In this document: in pieces, positions 27,326 through 35,349 of the stretch
Layout of the letters: each line of letters starts with the position of its first letter
How positions within the stretch are numbered: the stretch's first letter is position 1
Assembly: GCF_020510585.1 (NCBI RefSeq)
Contig: NZ_CP075190.1
Span: 3,966,001 to 4,030,000, forward strand
Direction: 5' to 3'
Source of the DNA: Ferribacterium limneticum
GTDB taxonomy: Bacteria > Pseudomonadota > Gammaproteobacteria > Burkholderiales > Rhodocyclaceae
Length of the DNA: 64,000 nt
Translations under genes and position numbers: made by a program
The notes under the pieces: generated by a model
What the model was told of the DNA's origin: nothing
Databases searched by the model: none
Seen by the model: the letters and a program-made list of their open reading frames with translations, nothing else

Positions 27326-28770
27326 CGCGGAAACGCTTGAGCAAGCTTGAAGGGATACTTCCCGGGGGGTGAAGCGCCCTCCGGGAGGCCTATCTGACTT
27401 AAATGACGCCTCACGCATTTCTTTTGTGGTGCGAATTTGAACTTGATTCCTGCCTCGGAGCCACTCAGCTCATGGGGATTCAAGGCTTTTGGACGCTGCC
27501 CGCGAGACCCTGGCCCTATCTCGGAAGGTACCATCACAATACGCTTCATCGCCCTAATGAAAGACACCCCAATCTGACGCAGGAGATCAAGCAGTTGTTC
27601 GACCGTCAGTCCGCCCGCTTTGGCGCTCTCGTCGATACTGTTTTGCTCAAAATAAAAAGCATGGAGCGATACCAGGGCACCTTTGCTGAGCGCCGGCAGA
27701 CCAAGCCCTTTGAGTCTGAGTGCAGCAGTGCGCTCTCCCAAACCAACGACCCGCGCACTTTTCGAATGGGATCCTCCGGCCATGACATAAGCCTCGATCA
27801 ACTCGCTATCAGTTACCTCTGTCACCTGGCATTGGTCAACGCTCCCCGTACGGCCGAAATCAGATGACTGCGCGGCCACCAAGGCCAACAAAGCCTCATC
27901 TGCCGTATCGAAAAGTTGTGCTGCAATCAGCGCATAATAATGCGCCAGCGATTTTCCATTCTTGGCCAGAATATGGCGATCGATGCTCGGAAATTCGGCC
28001 CCGGGAACTTTAGCGGCCAGAATAGGGCAAAGGGTAGCCAACCACTGGCTCCCAAATGATTCAACAATACGGTCGCTGAGCCAAGGCCTATCCGTTTGTC
28101 CCGGTCGCGTAGCAAATCCCAATGCCCGCGCCTTCTCCCGAAAGACCCGGGAAGCCACCCCGGAATAGATGGAAGGAGTCTGCTCGGCCAAGCCGGACCA
28201 AATCTCGAAGAAACGCTGCTGCAATGGGTTTTGCATGGCCAACCTGACCCATTCGTCACGCACCTCAAATGCTGTTTCGAGGAAAAACGAAGGTGGCTTT
28301 AGCCAGGCATTGTCCGAGTCGACATAGCCCAACCCGCAGTTATGTTTGACACACAGGAGTTGTCCCGGCAACTGGTGTTGACGACGCCAATAGCTTTGAC
28401 CATGGAAATCGATGTCCTCGCCCACACATTCCGGACAAAAATAGGCAGCGGTACGCAATGCCTTCATGCCTTGGGACCACAGCAGCGAGCGATGCGACCA
28501 GGATTGCGCATCCTGGTCACGGTGCAGCGAGACAATCTTCCGGTACGGCAATAACGTGTGGTGCCGAAGGAATGCCAACAAATCGATTTGCGCCGCCGAT
28601 GCCAATAACTCAAGCGCCGCATGCTCACGACGACTGACGGCTTCGCTGCCCACAAAACGCCGCAACATCATGCCAATTTGCACTTCATCGAGCAGGCCGT
28701 TGTACTGACCAATACGGCCAAGATAGCCACGTGCTATCTCATCCGGCAAGAGGGCAGGAACAACTAACAT
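27322..28770 (-). CDS. tniQ: TniQ/TnsD-family target-selection protein (second copy)
   Basis: 482 residues, longer than the first copy. The same opening (VPALLPDEIARGYLGRIGQYNG) and zinc-binding block are present: YFCPECVGEDIDFHGQSYW, then HQLPGQLLCVKHNCGL. The C-terminal 150 residues (two-helix repeats around VMAGGSHSKSARVVGLGERTAALRLKGLG) look like an HTH region that could read a specific attachment site, as TnsD does. It lies 2 nt after the 28773-29111 HTH gene. Confidence 0.9.
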   Translation of the reverse strand: MLVVPALLPDEIARGYLGRIGQYNGLLDEVQIGMMLRRFVGSEAVSRREHAALELLASAAQIDLLAFLRHHTLLPYRKIVSLHRDQDAQSWSHRSLLWSQGMKALRTAAYFCPECVGEDIDFHGQSYWRRQHQLPGQLLCVKHNCGLGYVDSDNAWLKPPSFFLETAFEVRDEWVRLAMQNPLQQRFFEIWSGLAEQTPSIYSGVASRVFREKARALGFATRPGQTDRPWLSDRIVESFGSQWLATLCPILAAKVPGAEFPSIDRHILAKNGKSLAHYYALIAAQLFDTADEALLALVAAQSSDFGRTGSVDQCQVTEVTDSELIEAYVMAGGSHSKSARVVGLGERTAALRLKGLGLPALSKGALVSLHAFYFEQNSIDESAKAGGLTVEQLLDLLRQIGVSFIRAMKRIVMVPSEIGPGSRGQRPKALNPHELSGSEAGIKFKFAPQKKCVRRHLSQIGLPEGASPPGKYPFKLAQAFPR

Positions 28771-28772
28771 AG

Positions 28773-29111
28773 TTACTTACCCTGCCGTGGCCGAAGGGCG
28801 CTCAGCGTACGGATCACAGCCGCCAGACCTTTGGCATGCTGTGCCGAACCATCCCAGGTGTCACGCACCGCCTCGATCAATTCATCGTTTGCCTTAACGG
28901 CATCTACCGTCACCCCGTGCTCGAAGCCTTCAACATATAGGCAAACTTCTTCGAACAAGCGTGAGGCACGGATGCCTTTGGCACCCAGAATCCGACTGAC
29001 CTGCCCTTGGCTGACACCCAAAGCGTCGGCAATCTGTTGCTGCGTAATGCCCAATCGCTTGCAACTTTCTGCCGCTCGAATGGCCCGTGCTTTTTGCGCT
29101 GATGAAATCAT
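28773..29111 (-). CDS. Helix-turn-helix protein upstream of tniQ2
   Basis: 112 residues. The N-terminal part holds an XRE-like HTH (LGITQQQIADALGVSQGQVSRILGAKG). The C-terminal ~60 residues are helical. Coupled to tniQ2 with a 2-nt gap, it may regulate that operon or be a DNA-binding partner of TniQ2. Confidence 0.7.
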   Translation of the reverse strand: MISSAQKARAIRAAESCKRLGITQQQIADALGVSQGQVSRILGAKGIRASRLFEEVCLYVEGFEHGVTVDAVKANDELIEAVRDTWDGSAQHAKGLAAVIRTLSALRPRQGK

Positions 29112-29425
29112 GCATTAAGTATTACACAATCGATATTTACATATCAATAATCTGATCATCGCCATTTCGTTTTACCGAGGAAATCAGCGGCAAATTTTGA
29201 ACTGGTGCTGATGGCTGCCTTGGACGATTTAAAGCACTCCCAAACCCACGCAATCTAAGGAGTTCATGCTGCTAATGCTTGGCTGGAACTCCTCCTTTCG
29301 GTCACTGCTGAAAATTTGCTAGCTACTGTGAGAATTCATAATTGAACTGCAAATCAACATTAAAATGCGGTACATTTACTGCATTTTTACATGATATATA
29401 CAGTATAAATACTGTACAATTTGGT
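29112..29425. other. 314-base intergenic stretch between HTH and RHH genes
   Basis: No gene seen. It holds a hairpin with 8-bp arms AGGAGTTC (29258-29265) and GAACTCCT (29286-29293), loop 20 nt, and the operator described next. It is AT-rich near the RHH gene, consistent with divergent promoters. Confidence 0.4.
29399..29416 (+). promoter_or_regulatory. Palindromic operator upstream of the RHH-NADAR pair
   Basis: TACAGTA (29399-29405) and TACTGTA (29410-29416) form a perfect dyad with a 4-bp centre, ending 9 nt before the RHH start codon. It resembles an autoregulatory antitoxin operator. It is not a LexA box, in which the half-sites are in the opposite order (CTGT-N8-ACAG). Confidence 0.6.
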
Positions 29426-29635
29426 ATGCCTAGAGGAAAGCCAAAACTTAAAACGGTATCGATGACGTTTCGAGTCGAACCACGCGTAAAGAAAGCCGCT
29501 GAGGTGGCCGCGAAGCGCGACCGAAGGAGTCTGACGAACTTTATTGAGGTTTTGGTTCTTGAACACTGTGAATCCGTCGGGATTGACCCCGATTTGCTTC
29601 ACTCAGAGGAGATTAAGAATGCCGAAGACGTCTAA
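29426..29635 (+). CDS. Ribbon-helix-helix-like small protein
   Basis: 69 residues. The N-terminal VSMTFRVEPRVKKAAEVAAKRDRRSLTNFIEVLVLEHC pattern is that of an Arc/CopG-type RHH: one beta strand, then two helices. ATG 29426 is preferred to an in-frame TTG at 29342 because the palindrome lies between them. It overlaps the NADAR gene by 17 nt. Probably an autorepressor and possibly an antitoxin. Confidence 0.7.
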   Translation: MPRGKPKLKTVSMTFRVEPRVKKAAEVAAKRDRRSLTNFIEVLVLEHCESVGIDPDLLHSEEIKNAEDV

Positions 29636-30188
29636 CTCGCGAAGTAAACCCCTTGAGCTCACGGTGAGAGTAACTGGCACGACAAATGACGAGATTCGGT
29701 TTTATCGGGCAAATGAAAAGCCCTATGGTGTGTTCAGTAACCTATTTAGGCGCGCCATCACATTTGAGGATGTGGAATACCCGACCGCAGAGCATGCATA
29801 TCAGGCAGGGAAAGCACGAAAGGAAGCGGTTCGAGATTGGATTTTGAGCGCTCCCAGCCCATCGCTTGTAGCCATGGCAGCTCACGGGCTTTATACGTGG
29901 GATATCGCGCCAAACTGGTCAAAGACAAAATTCGCCAGAATGAAGGGAGTATTGCTGGCAAAGTACACTCAGCATGACGACCTTAAGCAGCTACTGCTAA
30001 GTACAGGAGATGCTCGCTTGGTGGAGTCTGCGACCGTCGATAACGCGGTCAACCGTCTGTGGGGCGAGGTCAACGGCGTTGGGAAAAATATGCTTGGAAC
30101 GTTGCTAATGGAGGTTCGTGAGGAGATCAGGCAACTCGAACTCCAAGAGGAGGCATCTAATTCAGCTCGTGAGGGGCTTGCAGCATAG
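29619..30188 (+). CDS. NADAR (YbiA/DUF1768) family protein
   Basis: 189 residues from ATG 29619, with AGGAG upstream inside the RHH gene. Family motifs: FYRANEKPYGVFSNLF, then VEYPTAEHAYQAGKA, AMAAHG, and WSKTKFARMKGVLLAKYTQ. NADAR proteins are N-glycosidases of ADP-ribose-like or riboflavin-pathway nucleotides; some remove ADP-ribose from DNA as antitoxins to DarT. Here the partner is an RHH gene and no DarT is visible. It converges with and overlaps the PfkB gene by 27 bp. Confidence 0.85.
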   Translation: MPKTSNSRSKPLELTVRVTGTTNDEIRFYRANEKPYGVFSNLFRRAITFEDVEYPTAEHAYQAGKARKEAVRDWILSAPSPSLVAMAAHGLYTWDIAPNWSKTKFARMKGVLLAKYTQHDDLKQLLLSTGDARLVESATVDNAVNRLWGEVNGVGKNMLGTLLMEVREEIRQLELQEEASNSAREGLAA

Positions 30189-31271
30189 GTTTATCGCCCA
30201 TGCCCCCGCGGCGTCGCGGGGGGCTGGTAACGGGGAGCTAAAGCGAAGATAGGTTTGAAAGTCTTCGGAAACGGGAGGCCAAGCCGAATATAAGCTGCCG
30301 TTGAATAAATCAGCATCAAGCAATTGAGCCAATCTGGCTTTCACAAAATCTTCGTTCAATAGCCTAGCAAGCCCGCGAGCCCCCGATTGCATGCAGTTCA
30401 ACGCAGCCAACGCTTGGCCATAACGCAAAGCGCTAGTTAATTTTGGCGGTGACTTTTCCTTAACGCCGGCCTTCGCGCTCAGGTAATACAGAAAACCTGC
30501 GGTACACCAGTCACCAGCCCCTGCCGTATCTGCGACATTCGAGACTTTCAGAGCATCCAAGGAATACCAGGCTTGCTCGCCACAATTGGGAAGTCTGAAG
30601 CGCAAGCCTTCTGCTCCAGCTGTTTGTATTTCGACATCAACCATATGCCGATCAAAGGATTCCAATTGATCGATGCGGTCATCTGCATACTTCAACACGT
30701 TACAACAACGTATTGCTTGCTGGAACGCCGCGTAGTCGGTGCCAATGGTCGATGGTTCGAACATGACTAAGGCTCCCCGCTGACGATAGGCTTCAGCAAG
30801 AGTAAGCGCCCACGGTGTAACTCGATCAAAGTAGAACACATCTGTGGAGTTGATCTGCTCCAGGACATGCATACAGAATGTTGTATCGCTACCCGGCACA
30901 AAGTTGCGCTTGGAGCCACAGAAAGGGCATGAGAAGCTGAATTTGTGAGTTCTCTCTCCATCCCCTGGCCATTGATAGACAATCGGCGTGGCCGCTGAGT
31001 CCTCTTGGGCGATAAATCGAGTGTCAGCGTTGAGGGAAGCAAACTCTCCCTTGATGCGTTGGGCTGCAGAATCTTTGCCGAGCCTGGCTACCGGAACCGC
31101 AGACCATCCGAGAAACGCAAGAATAGCCAAAACATTGCCTGTAGAACCTCCAAGAGCGGTATCCGTAGGCTGGCTATGTTCGTGAATGAGGACGTCTAAG
31201 GCTACCAGGCCTGTCCCAACAACTCGGGGAGCCTTCTGCACAGCATCCGCGTTATAGTTGTGAGTTCTCAT
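30162..31271 (-). CDS. PfkB-family carbohydrate/nucleoside kinase
   Basis: 369 residues. ATG 31271 is chosen because GGAG lies 6 nt upstream. The substrate-binding LGGSTGNVLAILAFLGW and the C-terminal signature DTAGAGDWCTAGFLYYL, with its catalytic Asp in GAGD, are intact. An unusual insert carries a CPFCG cysteine pair, perhaps a metal or redox site. Members phosphorylate sugars or nucleosides with ATP. It is the last gene of the five-gene operon and overlaps its upstream neighbour by 20 nt. Confidence 0.85.
   Translation of the reverse strand: MRTHNYNADAVQKAPRVVGTGLVALDVLIHEHSQPTDTALGGSTGNVLAILAFLGWSAVPVARLGKDSAAQRIKGEFASLNADTRFIAQEDSAATPIVYQWPGDGERTHKFSFSCPFCGSKRNFVPGSDTTFCMHVLEQINSTDVFYFDRVTPWALTLAEAYRQRGALVMFEPSTIGTDYAAFQQAIRCCNVLKYADDRIDQLESFDRHMVDVEIQTAGAEGLRFRLPNCGEQAWYSLDALKVSNVADTAGAGDWCTAGFLYYLSAKAGVKEKSPPKLTSALRYGQALAALNCMQSGARGLARLLNEDFVKARLAQLLDADLFNGSLYSAWPPVSEDFQTYLRFSSPLPAPRDAAGAWAINLCCKPLTS
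30202..30224 (-). terminator. GC-rich hairpin in the convergent gene ends
   Basis: CCCCCGCG (30203-30210) and CGCGGGGG (30215-30222) form a perfect 8-bp stem with GCGT loop. It lies within the 3' end of the PfkB gene and just after the NADAR stop. Without a T-run it is a weak terminator candidate for the NADAR transcript. Confidence 0.35.
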
Positions 31272-32349
31272 AAGGCGCTCCGGCAAGCAGGATGTGCCAC
31301 AAGTGGTCAGGTTCCTGTACTTCGACCTTCGATGGGACGGTGGACGAAACATTATAGCTTATCGTTTCCACGTAAAGCATTGGCAGTTCAAGATCGATTG
31401 CGGCCAAGAGCATCCCCAAGCTCCCGATCCTCCACCCGCAAGGTGAGAGCACGGTTATGGCTTTTTGTTCCGTCGCGGTAAACACTTCCTCTCTCGCTGC
31501 CACCATTTTACAAATCGAATTGAAAACATCCATGGGATTCGACTCGTGTGCGTAGATCACGTTCAGATGGCTGCAGTCCCAATCTCCGTGGAAGTCTCTC
31601 TCGAATTCGAACAAGAGTGTGTCACCGCGTCTTGCATTTCTGGATGGGAACGGGACAATCGGACAGACCTCCGCAACGCTGGATGACGATGAGAGCGCTC
31701 GGTACATAAGTTCCATTTGGCTGGATGCACCTTCCGAGAGTTGAGGAACCCATAATTTCAAATTGTCTGCAGTGCTATCCAAGCCCATCGATCGTTGAAA
31801 TCCATGCATCCACTCGGCTCGGTCACTGGATTCCGAAGTTAGCTCTATGCGACGTGCGTCAGAGGAGGCGACCAGCAGGTGGACATTTGCTCTCCTATTG
31901 AGGCCGATCTCGATCGCCTGCTTGACCAGTGGAAAGCACACTCCCCGGGACATCCCCGTAGCATCAATCACGATGTCCGTATAGCCCTGCTTATACCATT
32001 CTGCGGCTCTGATGACAGCATTCCGGCCACCAATTGTTGCGCCATCATCGGCAACAATGTCGACTTCGACGAACTGCACATCTTTGCCAACCGCCTCTTG
32101 CACGTAGGCCTTATGTAATCGACCGATTTCCGACAGCGAGGCTGTTTCCCTACGTTTTTCGACTATTACTCGAATATCAACATTGGAAAACCGCGAAAAA
32201 ATTTCCGCAGGGAAATAAAGGCTTTGAGACTGAATCCCGAGAGTTGAAATGAGTAGCGTTTTCTGAGTGCGAGGAAAGTAGTCCCGAGCAAACTCAAGGA
32301 CATCTTTGCCACTTTGGGCAAAACAACGGTCGGAGGTAAAACGAGTCAT
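31252..32349 (-). CDS. Unknown Rossmann-like protein with a CARF-reminiscent motif
   Basis: 365 residues. The N-terminal half alternates strands and helices (TLLISTLGIQSQSLYF, DIRVIVEKR, VQFVEVDI). DIVIDATGMSRGVCFPLV resembles the D-x-TGG-x-x-x-M loop of CARF-type nucleotide sensors, and the C-terminal half ends with a strand LPMLYVET. The resemblance is in pattern only. The C-terminal half (ITVLSPCGWRIGSLGMLLAAI) looks like a second such domain. The start is an ATGA overlap with the AAA+ gene. Role: perhaps a nucleotide-ligand sensor for the operon. Confidence 0.6.
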   Translation of the reverse strand: MTRFTSDRCFAQSGKDVLEFARDYFPRTQKTLLISTLGIQSQSLYFPAEIFSRFSNVDIRVIVEKRRETASLSEIGRLHKAYVQEAVGKDVQFVEVDIVADDGATIGGRNAVIRAAEWYKQGYTDIVIDATGMSRGVCFPLVKQAIEIGLNRRANVHLLVASSDARRIELTSESSDRAEWMHGFQRSMGLDSTADNLKLWVPQLSEGASSQMELMYRALSSSSSVAEVCPIVPFPSRNARRGDTLLFEFERDFHGDWDCSHLNVIYAHESNPMDVFNSICKMVAAREEVFTATEQKAITVLSPCGWRIGSLGMLLAAIDLELPMLYVETISYNVSSTVPSKVEVQEPDHLWHILLAGAPYENSQL

Positions 32350-34238
32350 TTTGCAACGCTCTCGATCAATTCCGAAAGTGATCCTTCACAAAATCCGCCT
32401 TTACTGAATGTAAGCCCGTTAGCGAGGATGGGAAGCCCCCCAAGCTGGAACAAGCACCAAGTCTTCCGTTTGCACTCGTAGCTCTCGTGTAGCGTGATTG
32501 CGTTATAGGCCAGTGCGTAATGCAGAACGGGAACCAGTTTCCCGCCATCCCTTTGGAAGCGCTCCATATCGGTCTGCGGGATTCCGAAGGCATTTGCCCC
32601 ATCATCCAGCGGCGCGTTTGGTGCGAGAGTCCGTTGCTTGCAACGCTCTACAATGAACTCGATAAGACGTCTCACTTCAGAACTGTGAGGGAAATTCCAA
32701 CTCCGGATTGCTCCTTTGGCTGCTTCAATCAGAATTGAGTTTTGTGCCTTGGCATCTAGATTGGGATCGCGTCCTCTAACAACCCGTGTTTCGATTTGAT
32801 CGACCAAGACACCGGCGAGATGAATGAACTGTTCAATATTCTCTCCACTAGCATCGGCCAAGCACTCGAACGAGTAATAGAAAGGCTTTCCAAACTCATG
32901 GAATAGTTGAAGGGCCGCGCCGTTGATGAGTTGTGAGCCGACATTGCGCGGTTCTGGCAGGGTTTCAGGTGCCGGAGTCTCCGCGGCGAACAGTTCCGCT
33001 TGGGGAGTTCGGCGCATCTCCCGATGTATCAGAATTCGAGTGAGAGCTAGCTTTTCGTCTGCTCCTAAATTTGACGGGATCCACGACCTGATTTGATCCA
33101 ATCGCTCATGAGAAAAGCCTGAGGCCTTTGCTGCCGTCAAAACGCTTTTTTCCAGGTCTTTAAATTGGCCTGCGGTGAGTTCCGGTGATGCGGCAGCAAG
33201 GCAATTGTCCAATTGAACTCCTCGCCGACGTAAGACAGGCATCTGGTCGATATAGCGTCGAGCAATATCTTTGACTGTCGCCCGATATGCCCTTTTCTCT
33301 GTCGCCGCCGTGCCGCGTTGCATTAGCTGAAGAATCCAGTCTCGATCCTTTGTACTTCCAAATTGACCGGATTCCGGCACCTGCAACGCTTTCCGAAGAG
33401 CTTCTGGGCTAACAGCATCTACCCGGGTCATCAACCAACGCGCAACCTTGATCTCACGGTTCTTGAGCCATAAGTCGACTTCGCTATATTGGTCTGGATG
33501 CAATTCATGCGCGTCGTCGACAATGCATAGCGGTCGGAGCGTTAATTCCCCGCCTTGGATTCCAGAAATTTCTGGGACCAAGAAGGATTCAATGATTTGA
33601 AACGCCTCATAGGTAGTTTCTGGACCTGAAGTAGCTAGTTCTCTTTCACTGGGCGGAACTAGGGCGGTAATAATCTTGAAGACCTTTTCCTCGACGGCGC
33701 GTGCATGGGCTCTGAAAGCAAGTGGGTCTGCTGTGCGAATCAAACCGGCCTGAACTTCAGATTGCTCGCGAGCGATGATTCTGATCCGTGCAAGGTCGAC
33801 GCCAACCCCTTCAAGTTTGCGTAGCCAACCAAGAACTGCTCGGGCTTGAATCAAGGAACGCAATAGTCCGTGCCGAATCTTTACCGAATAGGGGAGTTCC
33901 CAGATATTTCTGACGTCCGAAGTTGTCGGCAGGCGGCAGGCAAGAATCTTGGGGCGAGAGTCGGCGAGCATCTCGCATTCGCCCAGTGTCTGAGCCAAGT
34001 CTTTGTGGTCTTTGCTGTGTAAAGACCGGAGAAGAGCAATAACAGTGTCGAATTCAACCAGGCGTGCAATTGACGTTTTGCCACTCCCGGGTGTGCCGAC
34101 GACAGTCACCAGGCGGTCGAAATATGCACTTACGTTGCCCTCAAAGAACCGCCGAAGGGGTTCCGGGCTTAGAACTAATATTAGGCTGGCGGGATCTTCA
34201 AAGTATTCCGTTGCCCGCTTTTTGAAAGGGTTATCCAT
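32346..34238 (-). CDS. ORC/CDC6-like AAA+ ATPase
   Basis: 630 residues. Walker A is TVVGTPGSGKTSIA (about 45-58); Walker B is LCIVDDAHEL (about 238-247). A likely sensor/arginine segment follows (KVARWLMTRVDAV). The long C-terminal helical region is unrecognised. The general form resembles ORC-CDC6-like ATPases that I recall being reported beside phosphoribosyltransferase-like genes in proposed conflict systems. It overlaps the PRTase gene by 8 nt and the next gene by 4 nt, so partners should be made together. Confidence 0.75.
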   Translation of the reverse strand: MDNPFKKRATEYFEDPASLILVLSPEPLRRFFEGNVSAYFDRLVTVVGTPGSGKTSIARLVEFDTVIALLRSLHSKDHKDLAQTLGECEMLADSRPKILACRLPTTSDVRNIWELPYSVKIRHGLLRSLIQARAVLGWLRKLEGVGVDLARIRIIAREQSEVQAGLIRTADPLAFRAHARAVEEKVFKIITALVPPSERELATSGPETTYEAFQIIESFLVPEISGIQGGELTLRPLCIVDDAHELHPDQYSEVDLWLKNREIKVARWLMTRVDAVSPEALRKALQVPESGQFGSTKDRDWILQLMQRGTAATEKRAYRATVKDIARRYIDQMPVLRRRGVQLDNCLAAASPELTAGQFKDLEKSVLTAAKASGFSHERLDQIRSWIPSNLGADEKLALTRILIHREMRRTPQAELFAAETPAPETLPEPRNVGSQLINGAALQLFHEFGKPFYYSFECLADASGENIEQFIHLAGVLVDQIETRVVRGRDPNLDAKAQNSILIEAAKGAIRSWNFPHSSEVRRLIEFIVERCKQRTLAPNAPLDDGANAFGIPQTDMERFQRDGGKLVPVLHYALAYNAITLHESYECKRKTWCLFQLGGLPILANGLTFSKGGFCEGSLSELIESVAK

Positions 34239-35349
34239 GACCGATGTGGCGTTTCTTGCGTGAGAACAGCGGTTTCATTTTGGGGGCTGGCGCTGCCCAT
34301 CTGCTTGTCGACGATGCCCAGAGCAGGGCAACGGAGTTATTGGGTGTGTTGTGGTAGAGGACTAGAGGGAGTCCACCTTGTTTGTAACCGAACCAGATGT
34401 TCTTCCCAACGATGTTGTCCTCGATAGAAGGATCATAGTGATCGGCGAAGAGCTTTACCAATTCAGGTAGGCTGGCGTCATCGATAACAATATCGCTACC
34501 AAGAACATATGAAAACGTAAGTACGAGCTTAAATTTTGGATTTTCGCGTTGATATTGATCTGCGTTGTTAACGGTGATCGAAGACGCCTTATCCGATGAG
34601 AGATAGTGATGAGCGTGAATCCAGCAGCCTTCGGCAATTGCCTTATCTTGACCAGTTCCAACACGGTCCTTATTTTGCCGGCAGAAAGTAGGAATTTTGC
34701 CGCTCCACTCGTTTTCCTCATGTCGAATTAATGTGGTTCCGGAGGCTGTGAAATCATCGAGCAGGCATATTCGTTCAAATAATGCTTCTTCCGCGTTGAA
34801 ACCATTCAAGTCAAGACGCTTCCGAAGCTCTTTGGTGAGTTTCTTCCACTTCTCATCCGATATCTCGCTAGCGGCAACTACCTGCTCATTTGAGACGTGG
34901 CCTTCATTTTCTCGACGGAAGACGTCCGTTTTTGCGCCATCGCTTAGTCCGACGTAAAGCGTTCGTATGCCCATGAGCTTGAGACGTGTTTCTGCTTGAA
35001 CATTTCCCCATGTTTTGTAGTAAGGGAGGCTGAGTTCGGCCGCAACTTGTCGCCGCATTTCCTCCTGAATGGACGGCATAGTTAGGTTTACCAAATGGTG
35101 CATTTCCCTTTGGCAAACATAGATCAGGCGGTTTCGCAGAAAGTTGTATGCCGTTTTCCTGTCTTCTTGTTTGAACTGCCCAATCCAAGCCAGCAGATTT
35201 GCGAAGAAGTGGGCGCCGGGGCTGTAGCCTTGGTAGTGGTCATATTTGGCTTCAACTAAAAGGGCAAGCCAGGAGAACTCCGCTGTTGCTTGGATCTCAT
35301 CCCAGTCCATAAGGTCTGCTAAAAGGCGCATTGCGAGTTTTGCTTTCAC
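34231..35349 (-). CDS. Phosphoribosyltransferase-like protein
   Basis: 372 residues with a GTG start overlapping the SIS-HAD stop (GTGA). The core motif FERICLLDDFTASGTTLIRHE is a PRPP-binding loop (hydrophobic strand, DD, then TxSGTT) as in type I phosphoribosyltransferases. The N-terminal ~150 residues are helical; the later FKLVLTFSYVLGSDIVI strand may complete the fold. It would transfer phosphoribose to or from a base-like acceptor, or sense PRPP. Its fixed AAA+ partner argues for regulation by ATP hydrolysis. Confidence 0.75.
   Translation of the reverse strand: MKAKLAMRLLADLMDWDEIQATAEFSWLALLVEAKYDHYQGYSPGAHFFANLLAWIGQFKQEDRKTAYNFLRNRLIYVCQREMHHLVNLTMPSIQEEMRRQVAAELSLPYYKTWGNVQAETRLKLMGIRTLYVGLSDGAKTDVFRRENEGHVSNEQVVAASEISDEKWKKLTKELRKRLDLNGFNAEEALFERICLLDDFTASGTTLIRHEENEWSGKIPTFCRQNKDRVGTGQDKAIAEGCWIHAHHYLSSDKASSITVNNADQYQRENPKFKLVLTFSYVLGSDIVIDDASLPELVKLFADHYDPSIEDNIVGKNIWFGYKQGGLPLVLYHNTPNNSVALLWASSTSRWAAPAPKMKPLFSRKKRHIGHG

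Noticed and set aside
29399..29416. LexA (SOS) box before the RHH gene
   Set aside because: Half-sites are in the order ACAG...CTGT, the reverse of the LexA consensus.
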